From Pseudoponticoccus marisrubri (GTDB taxonomy: Bacteria > Pseudomonadota > Alphaproteobacteria > Rhodobacterales > Rhodobacteraceae), in the NCBI RefSeq assembly GCF_001482405.1, contig NZ_LPXO01000005.1, forward strand, positions 124,001 through 188,000: a stretch of DNA of 64,000 bases, read 5' to 3'. The notes beneath the pieces are model-generated. The model worked only from the letters and a program-made list of their open reading frames with translations, ran no database searches and was not told the origin of the DNA. Made by a program: the position numbers and the translations under genes. Every line of letters starts with the position of its first letter. Positions within the stretch are counted from its first letter, which is position 1. Below, one piece after another: positions 54,737-63,962 of this stretch.

Positions 54737-55447
54737 TCAGATGAAGGCCTCGAGCCGGGTGTTGACCACGATCTCGGGCAGGCTGGCCTGGTTGGGCAGG
54801 GACAGCACCAGCGAGACGATCTCGGCCACGTCCTCGGGGCGCAGGCGCTTGTCCTTGGGCGTGACGCCGGGGATGTCGGCGATCATCTCGGTGTCGATGG
54901 CGCCGGGGCAGATCGCGGTGCCGCGCAGCCCCTCGTCCCAGCCCTGGAAGCGGACGGCCTGCGTCATGGACAGCAGCGCGCCCTTGGTCATCACGTAGCC
55001 CAGCGAGGCGCTGGGATCGCGGTAGCGCTTGGCATCCGTCGAGGCGATCGACACCACGCGGCCGCGCCCCGAGGCCTTGAGATGGGGCAGGGCGGCGCGG
55101 ATCAGGCGGAAGGGCGCCTTGACGTTGACACGCCAGAGATCGTCGAGATCCTCGTCGGTGCCGCGGGTGAAATCCACCATCTTGAGGATCCCGGCATTGT
55201 TCACCAGCGCATCGGGCGCGCCCATCTGCGCCACGGTCGCGTCGACCCAGGCCTGCGCGGTCTCGGGCGCGTCGGCATCGAACCGATACGCCTGAAGCTG
55301 ATCGGGATCGGCATCGGGAAAGGCCTCGGCCAGCGCCTCGGGCCGGCGCAGTCCGACCGAGACGCGGTGCCCGTCGGCAAGGCAGCGGGCGGTGAGCGCG
55401 GCGCCAAGGCCCCGCGCCCCGCCCGAGATCATCACGATCCGGTCCAT
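54737..55447 (-). CDS. SDR-family oxidoreductase
   Basis: 236 aa: ISGGARGLG near residue 9, NNAGIL, Ser in VVSIASTDA and YVMTKGA as YxxxK; PGAIDTEMI follows. ATG 55447 shares one base with the stop of the preceding SDR-like gene (TGATG). Last gene of the - operon with aminotransferase and CUT1 importer. Substrate unknown. A longer frame upstream is an antisense artefact of the neighbouring gene. Confidence 0.88.
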   Translation of the reverse strand: MDRIVMISGGARGLGAALTARCLADGHRVSVGLRRPEALAEAFPDADPDQLQAYRFDADAPETAQAWVDATVAQMGAPDALVNNAGILKMVDFTRGTDEDLDDLWRVNVKAPFRLIRAALPHLKASGRGRVVSIASTDAKRYRDPSASLGYVMTKGALLSMTQAVRFQGWDEGLRGTAICPGAIDTEMIADIPGVTPKDKRLRPEDVAEIVSLVLSLPNQASLPEIVVNTRLEAFI

Positions 55448-56229
55448 CAGAACAGGCCCTGGTAGACGCCGCCATCGTTGATGATGTTCTGCCCCACGAT
55501 GAAACCCGCCTGGTCCGAGCACAGGAAGGTGACCAGATCGCCGCATTCCCTTGGGTCGGCAAAGCGCCCGGCGGGCACGCTCTGGATGCGGTTCTCGACG
55601 ATGGCCTCGTAGGTGGTGTTGCCGCGCCTTGCGTGGTTGTGCAGGTTGGTGTGCAGGGCGTCGGTGTCGAAGAAGCCCGGGCAGACCGTGTTGATCGTCA
55701 CGTTGTCGCGCACGGTTTCCTTGACCAGCGAGGCGATGGCCCCCGACAGCGCCAGCCGCGCGGAATGGCTGTGCGCGAAATGCGGCTGCGGGAACTTGAT
55801 GAAGCTGACCGAGATGTTGACGATGCGGCCGAACTTGCGTGCGCGCATCCCCGGCAGCACACCGGTGATCATTTCCAGCGACGAGAAGAAATGCGCGTTG
55901 AACCACTCGTCCCAGTCGGCGCGGGTCCAGTCCTCGTATTCGCCGGGGATCTGCCGGATGCCCGGGTTGGTGACGAGGATATCCGTCTCGCCGGCCTTGG
56001 ACAGGATCTCTGCCCGGCCCTCGGCATCGGTGAAATCGGCGGCGACGGTGGTGACGTTCACGCCATGCGCGGCGCGGATCTCCTCGGCGGTGGCCTCCAG
56101 CGCATCGGCGCTGCGCGCGTTCATCACGAGATCCACGCCCTCGGCGGCCAGCGAGAAGGCGCAGGCGCGGCCCAGCCCCTTGCTGGCGGCAGAGACGATG
56201 GCGCGGCGGCCCTTGAGACCCAGTTCCAT
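55447..56229 (-). CDS. SDR-like protein lacking canonical catalytic residues
   Basis: 260 aa with overall 3-oxoacyl-reductase-like fold. The cofactor motif TGxxxGxG is altered to SAASKGLG, NNAG to TNPGI, and the YxxxK dyad is replaced: HSHSARLALSG aligns Ser and Arg with Tyr and Lys. A known atypical SDR subgroup (BKR-like, reported as not matching the usual motifs) shows such changes. It may be a non-redox or regulatory partner of the SDR it is coupled to, or use a different mechanism. Confidence 0.82.
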   Translation of the reverse strand: MELGLKGRRAIVSAASKGLGRACAFSLAAEGVDLVMNARSADALEATAEEIRAAHGVNVTTVAADFTDAEGRAEILSKAGETDILVTNPGIRQIPGEYEDWTRADWDEWFNAHFFSSLEMITGVLPGMRARKFGRIVNISVSFIKFPQPHFAHSHSARLALSGAIASLVKETVRDNVTINTVCPGFFDTDALHTNLHNHARRGNTTYEAIVENRIQSVPAGRFADPRECGDLVTFLCSDQAGFIVGQNIINDGGVYQGLF

Positions 56230-56268
56230 TGATGTTCCTTCCTGTGGTCGGTCTTTGCGTGGCGCCGC

Positions 56269-57216
56269 TCAGGCGCCGGTTTCGGCGTGGTGCTGCGCCA
56301 CCGGGCGCGGCACGGGCTGGTTCAGCAGCCGGTCGAGCCCGCGCTGCAGGCCGGCCAGCGCCTCGCCCTGCAGCGGTTGCAGCGGCGGGCGGGGGGCGCC
56401 GCCCCCGGGGAAGCCCAGGTGGTCCATCGCCGCCTTGGTCGCGGGATAGAGCGTGCGGCCCCCGGTGATGAAGAGCTGGGTGAGCTCCTGCGCGCAGGAC
56501 TGGATCGCCCAGGCCTCGTCCATGCGGCCCTGCTGCACCATGGGCCAGATGTCCAGCAGCGCGTCCCAGACATTGGGGAAGCAGTCCACCAGCCCGTCGC
56601 AGCCTGCCAGCATGGCCGGCATGCCGATGGTCGAGGAGGGGCCGCAGAACACGCGGATGCGGTCGCCCGCGCGGGTCAGCGTGCCGTGGAAGTTCAGCCA
56701 GTCGCCCGAGCTTTCCTTGATCGCCACCACATTGTCGAGATCGGCCAGCTCGTCCACGATGTCGGGCGTCAGCGCGTTCCCGGCATTGCCGGGGATGTTG
56801 TAGAGCATCACCGGCAGCGGCGCGGCCTCGCTGACGGCGGTGAAATGGGCGATGATCTCGGGGCGCGAGAGATGCGCGAAGAAGGGCGGCATGACCAGCG
56901 CGGCATCGGCGCCCGCCTGCGCGGCATCCTTCATCGCGGCGATCACGTCGCGCGGGGTGATGCCCGCGGCACCGACGATGGCAGTGCCGTCGGGGCCCAC
57001 GGCCTTGCGGGCGGTGGCGTAGATCTCGGCGCGTTCCTCGGGGCGCAGGGCCCAGAACTCGCCCGTGCAGCCCGCGGCGACGACGCCGGTGGCGCCCTGC
57101 GCCATCAGCCGGCGGATATTCGCGGCCAGCGCGTCATGATCGACCGCGTTCTGCGCGGTGAAGGGCGTGGTGATCGCGGGCATGCAGCCGGACCATGTGA
57201 TGGTGTTTCTGTCCAC
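56269..57216 (-). CDS. DHDPS/N-acetylneuraminate lyase-family protein
   Basis: 315 aa from GTG 57216 (AGGA 7 nt upstream). All class I lyase features are present: GCTGEFWAL loop, LYNIPGNAG Tyr and Schiff-base Lys in VVAIKESSGD. The C-terminus is rich in Gly/Pro and ends QHHAETGA. It would cleave or dehydrate a 2-keto acid made by the aminotransferase encoded upstream. Exact substrate unknown. Confidence 0.88.
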   Translation of the reverse strand: MDRNTITWSGCMPAITTPFTAQNAVDHDALAANIRRLMAQGATGVVAAGCTGEFWALRPEERAEIYATARKAVGPDGTAIVGAAGITPRDVIAAMKDAAQAGADAALVMPPFFAHLSRPEIIAHFTAVSEAAPLPVMLYNIPGNAGNALTPDIVDELADLDNVVAIKESSGDWLNFHGTLTRAGDRIRVFCGPSSTIGMPAMLAGCDGLVDCFPNVWDALLDIWPMVQQGRMDEAWAIQSCAQELTQLFITGGRTLYPATKAAMDHLGFPGGGAPRPPLQPLQGEALAGLQRGLDRLLNQPVPRPVAQHHAETGA

Positions 57217-57234
57217 GGGTCTGTCCTCGTCAAT

Positions 57235-58632
57235 TTACAGGGGCGCGAGCGCGTCATCGGCGCGCAGCGCGTCGCAGACGGCCCCGGCCGCCTTGCGCAC
57301 CGTCGAGACCGCCAGGTCGATCTCTTCGGGGGTCACGGTGAAGGGCGGCGAGAAGCTGACCGCGTCGCCATTGGGCAGCGCCCGCACGATCACCCCATCC
57401 TCAAGCGCCGCGCGCACGATGCGCGGCCCCACCGTCTGCGCGGCGTCGAAACGCTGCCAGCCCTCGGCGGTGGGCCGCGCGAACTCGACCGCCGCCATCA
57501 GGCCCTTGCCGCGCGTCTCGGCCACGATGGGCAGGTCGTCGAAGGCCCGCGCCAGCGCGGTGTTCAGATAGGCGCCCATCTCGGCGGCGCGCGCGACGAG
57601 CCCCTCTTCCTCGACGATGTCGAGATTGGCCAGCGCGGCGGCGGCCATCACCGGGTGGGCGGTGTAGGTATAGCCGTGGCCAAACACGCCGTATTTCGCC
57701 GCACCCGCGCCCGAGATCACCTGCCAGACCTTGTCGCCCACCAGCACGCCCGACAGCGGCGCATAGCCCGATGTGATGCCCTTGGCGACCGAGATCAGGT
57801 CCGGTGTCATGCCGGTGGCCGGGGAGCCGAACCAGTGGCCCAGCCGGCCGAAGCCGCAGATCACCTCGTCGGCGATCAGCAGCACGTCGTAACGGTCGAG
57901 CACCTGCCGGATGGCCGGGAAATACCCCTCGGGCGGGACGATCACGCCGCCCGCGCCCATCACCGGCTCGGCGATGAAGGCGCCCACGGTCTCGGGGCCC
58001 TCGGCGAGGATCAGGTCCTCGAGCTCCTGCGCGAGCCGGGCCGAGAAGGCGGCGTCATCCTCGCCGGCATGGCGGGTCCAGATGTTGTGCGGCGCCGAGA
58101 CGTGGCGGATCATCGGCAGCGGCAGGTCGAAGCCCGCATGCAGCCCCGGCAGCCCGGTCAGCCCGCCGGTCATCACCGAGACGCCGTGATAGCCGCGGTC
58201 GCGGGCGATGATCTTCTTCTTCTCGGGCTTGCCGCGCACGTTGTTGTAATACCAGACCAGCTTGGCCTGCGTGTCATTGGCATCCGAGCCCGAGGCGCCG
58301 AAGAACACCTTGGAAAAGCCGTCCGGCGCCTTGTCGATCACCCGCTGGGCGAGGATCGCGGCGGGTTCGGTGGCCATCGAGCTGAAGCCGTGGAAATAGC
58401 TCAGCTGCCGGGCCTGGTCGGCCAGCGCATCGGCGATGCGCTCGCGCCCGTAGCCCACGTTGACGCACCACAGCCCGGCCATGGCGTCGAGGTAGCGCCG
58501 ACCGTCATCATCGGTGATCCAGCAGCCCTCGGCGCTGCGGGCCATCATCTGTGCGCCACCCTGCTCGTGGGTCTGTGCCATGCTGAAGGGGTGGAAGACA
58601 TAGCGCCTGTCCAGATCGCGCGTGCCGCTCAT
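57235..58632 (-). CDS. Class III aminotransferase (omega-amino acid/taurine:pyruvate-like)
   Basis: 465 aa. Fold-type I: FGASGSDANDTQAKL for PLP phosphate, RGYHGVSVMTG, the Asp of LLIADEVICGFGR and PLP Lys in ISVAKGITSG. The N-terminal FHPFSMAQTHEQG and GLWCVNVGYG resemble omega-amino acid:pyruvate aminotransferases. Co-transcribed with the DHDPS-type enzyme, suggesting transamination of the imported amino compound followed by cleavage. Amino-donor identity is unknown. Confidence 0.9.
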   Translation of the reverse strand: MSGTRDLDRRYVFHPFSMAQTHEQGGAQMMARSAEGCWITDDDGRRYLDAMAGLWCVNVGYGRERIADALADQARQLSYFHGFSSMATEPAAILAQRVIDKAPDGFSKVFFGASGSDANDTQAKLVWYYNNVRGKPEKKKIIARDRGYHGVSVMTGGLTGLPGLHAGFDLPLPMIRHVSAPHNIWTRHAGEDDAAFSARLAQELEDLILAEGPETVGAFIAEPVMGAGGVIVPPEGYFPAIRQVLDRYDVLLIADEVICGFGRLGHWFGSPATGMTPDLISVAKGITSGYAPLSGVLVGDKVWQVISGAGAAKYGVFGHGYTYTAHPVMAAAALANLDIVEEEGLVARAAEMGAYLNTALARAFDDLPIVAETRGKGLMAAVEFARPTAEGWQRFDAAQTVGPRIVRAALEDGVIVRALPNGDAVSFSPPFTVTPEEIDLAVSTVRKAAGAVCDALRADDALAPL

Positions 58633-58657
58633 GCCCGGCCTCCTTGTGTCGTGAAGT

Positions 58658-59767
58658 TCATGTGGACCGCATCGGAATCACCGAGGCGGGCGTGTCATCG
58701 AGATTGAGGCGGGCACCGTTCTCGGTCGCCTCGAAAAGGTGGATCGCCGCGGGATCGAGACGCAGCGCCACCGGCTGGCCCACGTCGAGCCGGCGCGCGG
58801 CCTCGACCCGGGCCGAGATGCGCCGCTTGTCGGGCAGCTCCAGCGTGACGATGGTCTCGTGCCCGGTATTCTCGGCCAGCCGCACGGTGGCGGGCAGCCC
58901 CTCGCCGCTGCCGATGCTGATCGCCTCGGGCCGCACGCCCAGCACGGCCGGCCCATCATGCAGATCGGCCGAATAGGCGGTGCGGTCGATCGGCACGCGG
59001 TGGCCGGCGATCACGAAATCGCCGCCCTCGACCGTTCCCTCGACCTGGTTCATGGGCGGCGTGCCGATGAAGCCCGCGACGAAGCGGTTGGCCGGGCGGT
59101 TGTAGATCGCGTCGGGCGTGTCGAACTGCTGGACATGGCCGCCATGCATCACAGCGATGCGGCTGGCCATGGTCATCGCCTCCAGCTGGTCATGGGTGAC
59201 ATAGACCATGGTCTTGCCCAGCCGGCGGTGCAGCTCGATCAGCTCGGCGCGCATGTAGCTGCGCAGCTTGGCGTCGAGATTGGACAGCGGCTCGTCCAGC
59301 AGGAAGACCTGCGGCTCGCGCACCAGCGCGCGCCCCAGCGCGACACGTTGCTGCTGGCCGCCCGACAGCTGCTTGGGCTTGCGGTCCAAGAGCGCGCCCA
59401 GCTGCAGCAGGTCGGCCGCCTTCTGCACGGCCTCGGCCCGTGCGGCGCCCTTGATGCCGCGTTTCTTCAGCGGGTAGCCGATATTCTCGCCCACGGTCAT
59501 GTGGGGATAGAGCGCGTAGGACTGGAACACCATGGCGATGTCGCGCTTGCCGGGGGCGAGGTCGTTGACCACCCGGCCCCCGATGCTGATCTCGCCGCTG
59601 GTGGGAAAGTCCAGCCCCGCCAGCATGCGCAGCGTGGTGGACTTGCCGCAGCCCGAGGGGCCCAGCAGGGCGACGAACTCGCCGTCGCGGATGTCGAGGT
59701 CCAGCTTTTCGAGCGCGACGAAACTGCCGAAGCTCTTGTGGACGTCCTTGAAGATCACGTTGGCCAA
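58658..59767 (-). CDS. CUT1 ABC transporter ATP-binding protein (UgpC-type)
   Basis: 369 aa. GPSGCGKST, VFQSYALYPHM, LSGGQQQRVALGRA, FLLDEPLSNLDA, VYVTHDQ, then a C-terminal TOBE domain. The signature reads GGQQQ rather than GGQRQ, a common variant. Encoded after its permeases with an 18-nt gap; powers the importer at 59786-62943. Confidence 0.94.
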   Translation of the reverse strand: MANVIFKDVHKSFGSFVALEKLDLDIRDGEFVALLGPSGCGKSTTLRMLAGLDFPTSGEISIGGRVVNDLAPGKRDIAMVFQSYALYPHMTVGENIGYPLKKRGIKGAARAEAVQKAADLLQLGALLDRKPKQLSGGQQQRVALGRALVREPQVFLLDEPLSNLDAKLRSYMRAELIELHRRLGKTMVYVTHDQLEAMTMASRIAVMHGGHVQQFDTPDAIYNRPANRFVAGFIGTPPMNQVEGTVEGGDFVIAGHRVPIDRTAYSADLHDGPAVLGVRPEAISIGSGEGLPATVRLAENTGHETIVTLELPDKRRISARVEAARRLDVGQPVALRLDPAAIHLFEATENGARLNLDDTPASVIPMRST

Positions 59768-59785
59768 GTCAGGCTCCTTTGGTCG

Positions 59786-60613
59786 TCAGCCCTTGACCCC
59801 GCCGGCGCCGAAGCCGCTGGTCAGGTAGCTTTGCAGGAAGGCGAACACCACGATGAGCGGCAGGCTCATCATCACCGAGGCCGCCATGAGCAGGGACCAT
59901 TCGATGTTGAACGCCGAGATGAGCATGGACATCACGCCGGTGGTCAGCGGTGCGACCGCGTCGGAATTCACCAGCACCAGCGCGTAGAGATACTCGTTCC
60001 AGGACAGGATGAAGGTGAACAGCGCGGTCGAGATGATGCCCGGCAGAAGCTGCGGGAAGATCACGTCGCGAAAGGCGCCGATGCGGGTCGCACCATCGAC
60101 CAGCGCGGCGTTCTCGAGGTCCTCTGGGATGCCCTCCATGAAGCTGCGCAGCAGCCATAGCGCGTAGGGCAGGGCAAAGGTCGTATGCGCGAGGATCAGG
60201 CTGAACAGCGTGTTGGACAGCCCCAGCGTGACCATCATCAGGTAGAGCGGGATGATCAGCACCACCGAGGGCAGCAGGTAGGTGAACAGCACCAGCAGGG
60301 CCAGCGTCTCGCGGCCGCGATAGGTGAAGCGCACAAGACTGTAGGCCCCCAGCGTCCCCAGCGCCACGACGAACAGCGTCGTCGTCGTGGCCAGCACCAC
60401 CGAGTTGCGGAAGTAGCGCAGGAACGGGGTTTCCGACAGCAGCCGCCAGTAATGCTCGAAGGTGACGGATTCCGGGATCCAGGTCGGCGGGATGCGGAAC
60501 AGCTCGGATTGCGGCTTCAGCGAGGTGACGATCATCCAGACCAGCGGGAAGGCGATCAGGAAGACCAGCGACCATGTGAAGACGTTCAGAAGGACGGGGC
60601 GCAGGAGTTTCAT
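59786..60613 (-). CDS. CUT1 ABC transporter permease (UgpE/MalG-type)
   Basis: 275 aa, six TM segments. The contact loop is EDLENAALVDGATRIGAFR; the end is GFGAGGVKG. ATG 60613 overlaps the partner permease stop (ATGA). The longer open frame in this phase is antisense-like and not used. Confidence 0.92.
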   Translation of the reverse strand: MKLLRPVLLNVFTWSLVFLIAFPLVWMIVTSLKPQSELFRIPPTWIPESVTFEHYWRLLSETPFLRYFRNSVVLATTTTLFVVALGTLGAYSLVRFTYRGRETLALLVLFTYLLPSVVLIIPLYLMMVTLGLSNTLFSLILAHTTFALPYALWLLRSFMEGIPEDLENAALVDGATRIGAFRDVIFPQLLPGIISTALFTFILSWNEYLYALVLVNSDAVAPLTTGVMSMLISAFNIEWSLLMAASVMMSLPLIVVFAFLQSYLTSGFGAGGVKG

Positions 60614-61527
60614 GCCTTCTCCTTCGTCTGGCGGATGTAGAGCACCATGAAGACCAGCATCACCAGCATCATGCCCACGGAATAGGCTGCGGCCTGGCCC
60701 ATCTGGTTGAGGCCGAAGGCCTCTTGGTAGACCAGCAGCGACAGCGTCTGGGTCGAGGTCACCGGCCCGCCGCCGGTCAGCAGGTAGAGCAGGTCGAATT
60801 CCTTGAAGTCCCAGATGGCGCGCAGCAGGATGATGACCGTCAGGACCGAGCGCAGCTGCGGCAGGGTGATGTCCCAGAACCGCGCGATGGGGCCCGCGCC
60901 GTCGATCCGCGCCGCCTCGTAGAGGTTCTCGGGGATGGTCTGCAGGCGGGCCAGCACGGCGATGACGACGAAGGGGAAGTATTTCCACGCCCCCACGAGG
61001 ATCACGCCGATCATCGCGTTGGGCATCGAGCCCAGCCAGTCCAGCGGCATGTCGATGATCCCCAGCTGCATCAGCCCGTGGTTGAGCGCGCCGTAGAGAT
61101 CGTTGAACAGCCATTTCCAGACCAGCACTGCGACGACGGTGGACAGGAAATAGGGAAACAGGACAAGGCTGCGCGCGAGCGAGCGGAACCAGATGTTCTG
61201 GTGCAGCAGCAGCGCCAGCCCGACGCCCGCTACGATCTGCAGGGTCAGCGTGCCCACGGTCCAGATCAGCGTGACGCGCAGCGAATTCCAGAACGCCTTG
61301 CCGGTCAGCAGCTCGACATAGTTGTCGGCCCCGACAAAGCCGCCCTGCAGCGTGGGCGTGTAGATCGAGAAGACCGACAGGTAGATCGCCGCCAGCAGCG
61401 GGTAGACGATGACCAGCGTGAAGACGAGGATGGTCGGCGCGATGAGCAGCACGCCGAGACGGGCATAGGCCCGTTCCAGCGGCGAGGACACCGCGCTGCG
61501 GGGGGGATCGGTTGCGATGGCGGTCAT
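60610..61527 (-). CDS. CUT1 ABC transporter permease (UgpA/MalF-type)
   Basis: 305 aa, first TM LGVLLIAPTILVFTLVIVYP. The contact loop is ENLYEAARIDGAGPIARFW. AGGACG precedes ATG 61527. Preceded in the transcript by a perfect hairpin after the binding-protein gene. Confidence 0.92.
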   Translation of the reverse strand: MTAIATDPPRSAVSSPLERAYARLGVLLIAPTILVFTLVIVYPLLAAIYLSVFSIYTPTLQGGFVGADNYVELLTGKAFWNSLRVTLIWTVGTLTLQIVAGVGLALLLHQNIWFRSLARSLVLFPYFLSTVVAVLVWKWLFNDLYGALNHGLMQLGIIDMPLDWLGSMPNAMIGVILVGAWKYFPFVVIAVLARLQTIPENLYEAARIDGAGPIARFWDITLPQLRSVLTVIILLRAIWDFKEFDLLYLLTGGGPVTSTQTLSLLVYQEAFGLNQMGQAAAYSVGMMLVMLVFMVLYIRQTKEKA

Positions 61528-61548
61528 GGAACGTCCTGGTCAGGAGGC

Positions 61549-61578
61549 GCCCGGCGGCAAGGAGGACAGCCGCCGGGC
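61549..61578 (-). other. GC hairpin between binding-protein and permease genes
   Basis: GCCCGGCGGC (61549-61558) and GCCGCCGGGC (61569-61578) form a perfect 10-bp stem. In the mRNA the 10-nt loop reads UGUCCUCCUU, which is complementary to Shine-Dalgarno sequences. It could stabilise the upstream mRNA and perhaps mask the permease ribosome site. Confidence 0.6.
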
Positions 61579-61605
61579 AGGGTCATCATGGCTGGATCGG
61601 GGAGA

Positions 61606-62943
61606 TCAGCCGGCCATGATCTCTTCGATGCGCGTGGCGGTCTCGCCCAGCACGGCATCCACGTTCTCGTCGTTCAGCACGACGCGCTGCACCATCTCGG
61701 CGATGACGCCGGAATTGACCACTTCGCCGGCCTTGGTGTTGGGCTGGTGCTCGGTGCTTTCCCAGCCGAGGTTGAAGCCGTTGGCCGCGGCCGAGGACAT
61801 CAGCTCGACCTCTTCGCTGTAGGTCTCGATGATCTCGTTGTCCTGGTAGGCGGGATCGTTCGAGATGGTCTTGAGCACCGGCAGCACGTGCCCAGGGGCG
61901 GCGTGCAGCTGCTGGATGTAGCCCTCGGGGTCATAGAGGAAGGCCGCGAACTGCTTGGTCGCCTCCATGTTGCCGGCCTGTTTCGGGATGAAGACCGAGG
62001 GGAAGTCGTTGAAGGTCCAGGGCGCGATATCGGCCGACTTGGTCGGGTAGAGATCGCAGGTCACGTGCTCGGCGATGCCGGGGTTCTGGTTGGCGACGTT
62101 GATCAGCACGCGGCCGGTATAGATGCCGGTGGCGCAGGCGCCCGAGACGAAGGCCGTCAGGCTGTCGCCCCAGCTGTAATTGGTGGCGCCCGGCGGGCAG
62201 TACTGGCGCATCGCCTTGTAGAATTCCAGCGCGTCGCGCGTCTCGGGGCTGTCGATGGCCACGTCGAGATCGGGGCTGAAAACCATGCCGCCGGCCTGGT
62301 GGATGACGCCGATGAAGATCAGCGTGGTCATGGAATTGCGGCCATAGGGCAGGGGCGCGCCGTAGATGCCGCCGCCCTGCATCGCCTCGCAGGCGGACAG
62401 AAGTTCGTCCCACGTACGCGGGTTCTTGTCGATGCCGGCCTTTTCCATCAGGTCGCGGCGCAGCCAGATCATGTTGGCGGCCGAGTTGCCGATCGAGGTG
62501 CCGGCATACTGGCCCTGATCGATCTCGTAGATGCGGTTGACGCCGTCATAGAATTTCTCTGGGCCGATCATCTCGATCACATCGTTGAACGGCTCCAGCA
62601 GCCCGTTGCGCCAGTAGTTGGACACCGCGAAGCTGGGCAGGTGCGTGACGATGTTCGGCACGTCGCCGCTGGCGAAAGCGGCCGCGAGTTGAGGGGCATA
62701 GCCTTCGTCCGATGTGCGCTCGAACACGACTTTGACGTTCTCGTGCAGGGCTTCGAAATTGGCGATCTGGGTGCGGTAGGCGGCCAGCTGCTCCGGCGAG
62801 GATTGCGGCGACCACCAGCGCAGGGTGATCTGCTCCTGGGCCTGGATGCGGCGCGGCATGAGGGCGGCGGCACCGGCCGCGGCCATTCCGGTCAGAACCG
62901 AGCGACGCGGCAGGCCCGCGTTCATTCCTTTATTGGTGGTCAT
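61606..62943 (-). CDS. CUT1 ABC transporter substrate-binding protein, Tat-type signal
   Basis: 445 aa. The N-terminus has a twin Arg, LPRRSVLTGMAAAGAAALMP, suggesting Tat export, with cleavage after IQA. Family 1 pattern: LRWWSPQSSPEQLAAYR; FASGDVPNIVTHLPSF. GGGGAG precedes ATG 62943. First gene of the - operon with permeases, ATPase, aminotransferase, lyase and SDRs; the ligand could be an amino sugar or amino-containing polyol, by inference from the aminotransferase. Confidence 0.9.
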   Translation of the reverse strand: MTTNKGMNAGLPRRSVLTGMAAAGAAALMPRRIQAQEQITLRWWSPQSSPEQLAAYRTQIANFEALHENVKVVFERTSDEGYAPQLAAAFASGDVPNIVTHLPSFAVSNYWRNGLLEPFNDVIEMIGPEKFYDGVNRIYEIDQGQYAGTSIGNSAANMIWLRRDLMEKAGIDKNPRTWDELLSACEAMQGGGIYGAPLPYGRNSMTTLIFIGVIHQAGGMVFSPDLDVAIDSPETRDALEFYKAMRQYCPPGATNYSWGDSLTAFVSGACATGIYTGRVLINVANQNPGIAEHVTCDLYPTKSADIAPWTFNDFPSVFIPKQAGNMEATKQFAAFLYDPEGYIQQLHAAPGHVLPVLKTISNDPAYQDNEIIETYSEEVELMSSAAANGFNLGWESTEHQPNTKAGEVVNSGVIAEMVQRVVLNDENVDAVLGETATRIEEIMAG

Positions 62944-62963
62944 GTGACACTCCCCTGTTGGCA

Positions 62964-62989
62964 ATGTTCGCATATCGAACATATGTTCG
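62964..62989. promoter_or_regulatory. Palindromic operator array, probable IclR site
   Basis: ATGTTCG-CATAT-CGAACAT (62964-62982) has 7-bp perfect arms, and CGAACATATGTTCG (62976-62989) is a 14-bp perfect palindrome sharing the middle arm. Three alternating half-sites lie 21-46 nt before the binding-protein start, in the gap shared with the IclR gene. The TTCG/CGAA spacing suits IclR-family operators. Confidence 0.65.
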
Positions 62990-63110
62990 TATTATTGGCG
63001 AGCCGAATCTCGAATCGCAAGTGTTTTTTGGGCGGGCCGGGGGAGATGCCGGGTTCCGCTGCCGCATTGGCGGTGATAGTTCGGATCGCGCACAAGGAAT
63101 GGGATGTCAG

Positions 63111-63962
63111 ATGGCGAAACCTGCAAAGACCACCCCTGTCCAGGCCACCAGCGACACGCGGCTGGGCACCGTGACCGCCGAAGCCGGCGACGAGCAGGAC
63201 AAGCTGTCCAGCCGTGATTTCGTCAGCTCGCTGTCGCGGGGCCTCGAGATCCTGTCGAGCTTCAGCCGCACCTCGAAGAAGATGACCCTCTCCGAGGTCG
63301 CGGTCGAGACGGGGATGAGCCGCGCCACAGCGCGCCGCTTCCTGCTGACGCTGGTCAAGGAGGGCTATGTCGTCACCGACGGCAAGCTGTTCGACCTGAC
63401 CCCCAAGGTGCTGGACCTTGGCTTTTCGGTGCTGTCCAAGATTGGCATCTGGGACCGCGCCCGCCCCTTCATGGAGCGGCTGTCGGAGCAGACCGGGGAA
63501 AGCTGCACGGCGGCGATCCTCGACGGGCTGGAAGTGGTCTACGTGGCCGGTGTGCAGGCGCACAACATCATCAGCGTGGGCATCACGGTGGGCAGCCGGC
63601 AATCGGCCTTCTACACCGCCAATGGCCGCGTGCTGCTGGCGCTGCAGCCGGAAGAGAACTGGGACGGGATCATCGCCAATGCCCGCCTGATGCCGCGCAC
63701 CCAGCACAGCGTGACCAACAAGGCCGAGCTGCGCGGGATCCTCGAACAGGTGCGCGACCAGGGCTGGGCGCTGGTCGACCAGGAGCTGGAAGAGGGGCTG
63801 CTCTCCATCGCGATCCCGCTCAAGTTCCGCTCGGGCGTGCTGGCGGGCTCGATCAACATCGCCGTGCCCTCGATCCGGGCCACGCGCGAGACGATGATCG
63901 AGACCTACCTGCCCAAGCTGCGCGAGACCGCCGACGACATCCAGAAATCGCTGGCCCATTGA
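63111..63962 (+). CDS. IclR-family transcriptional regulator
   Basis: 283 aa. A polar N-terminal extension of about 35 residues is followed by the winged helix (KMTLSEVAVETGMSRATARR) and the IclR ligand domain (ESCTAAILDGLEVVYVAG; LSIAIPLKFRSGVLAGSINI). ATG 63111 was chosen; an in-frame ATG at 63099 is directly adjacent to AAGGA and less likely. Divergent from the importer-aminotransferase operon, with palindromes between, so it is the likely regulator. In style it is close to PcaR/PobR-type regulators. Confidence 0.92.
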   Translation: MAKPAKTTPVQATSDTRLGTVTAEAGDEQDKLSSRDFVSSLSRGLEILSSFSRTSKKMTLSEVAVETGMSRATARRFLLTLVKEGYVVTDGKLFDLTPKVLDLGFSVLSKIGIWDRARPFMERLSEQTGESCTAAILDGLEVVYVAGVQAHNIISVGITVGSRQSAFYTANGRVLLALQPEENWDGIIANARLMPRTQHSVTNKAELRGILEQVRDQGWALVDQELEEGLLSIAIPLKFRSGVLAGSINIAVPSIRATRETMIETYLPKLRETADDIQKSLAH

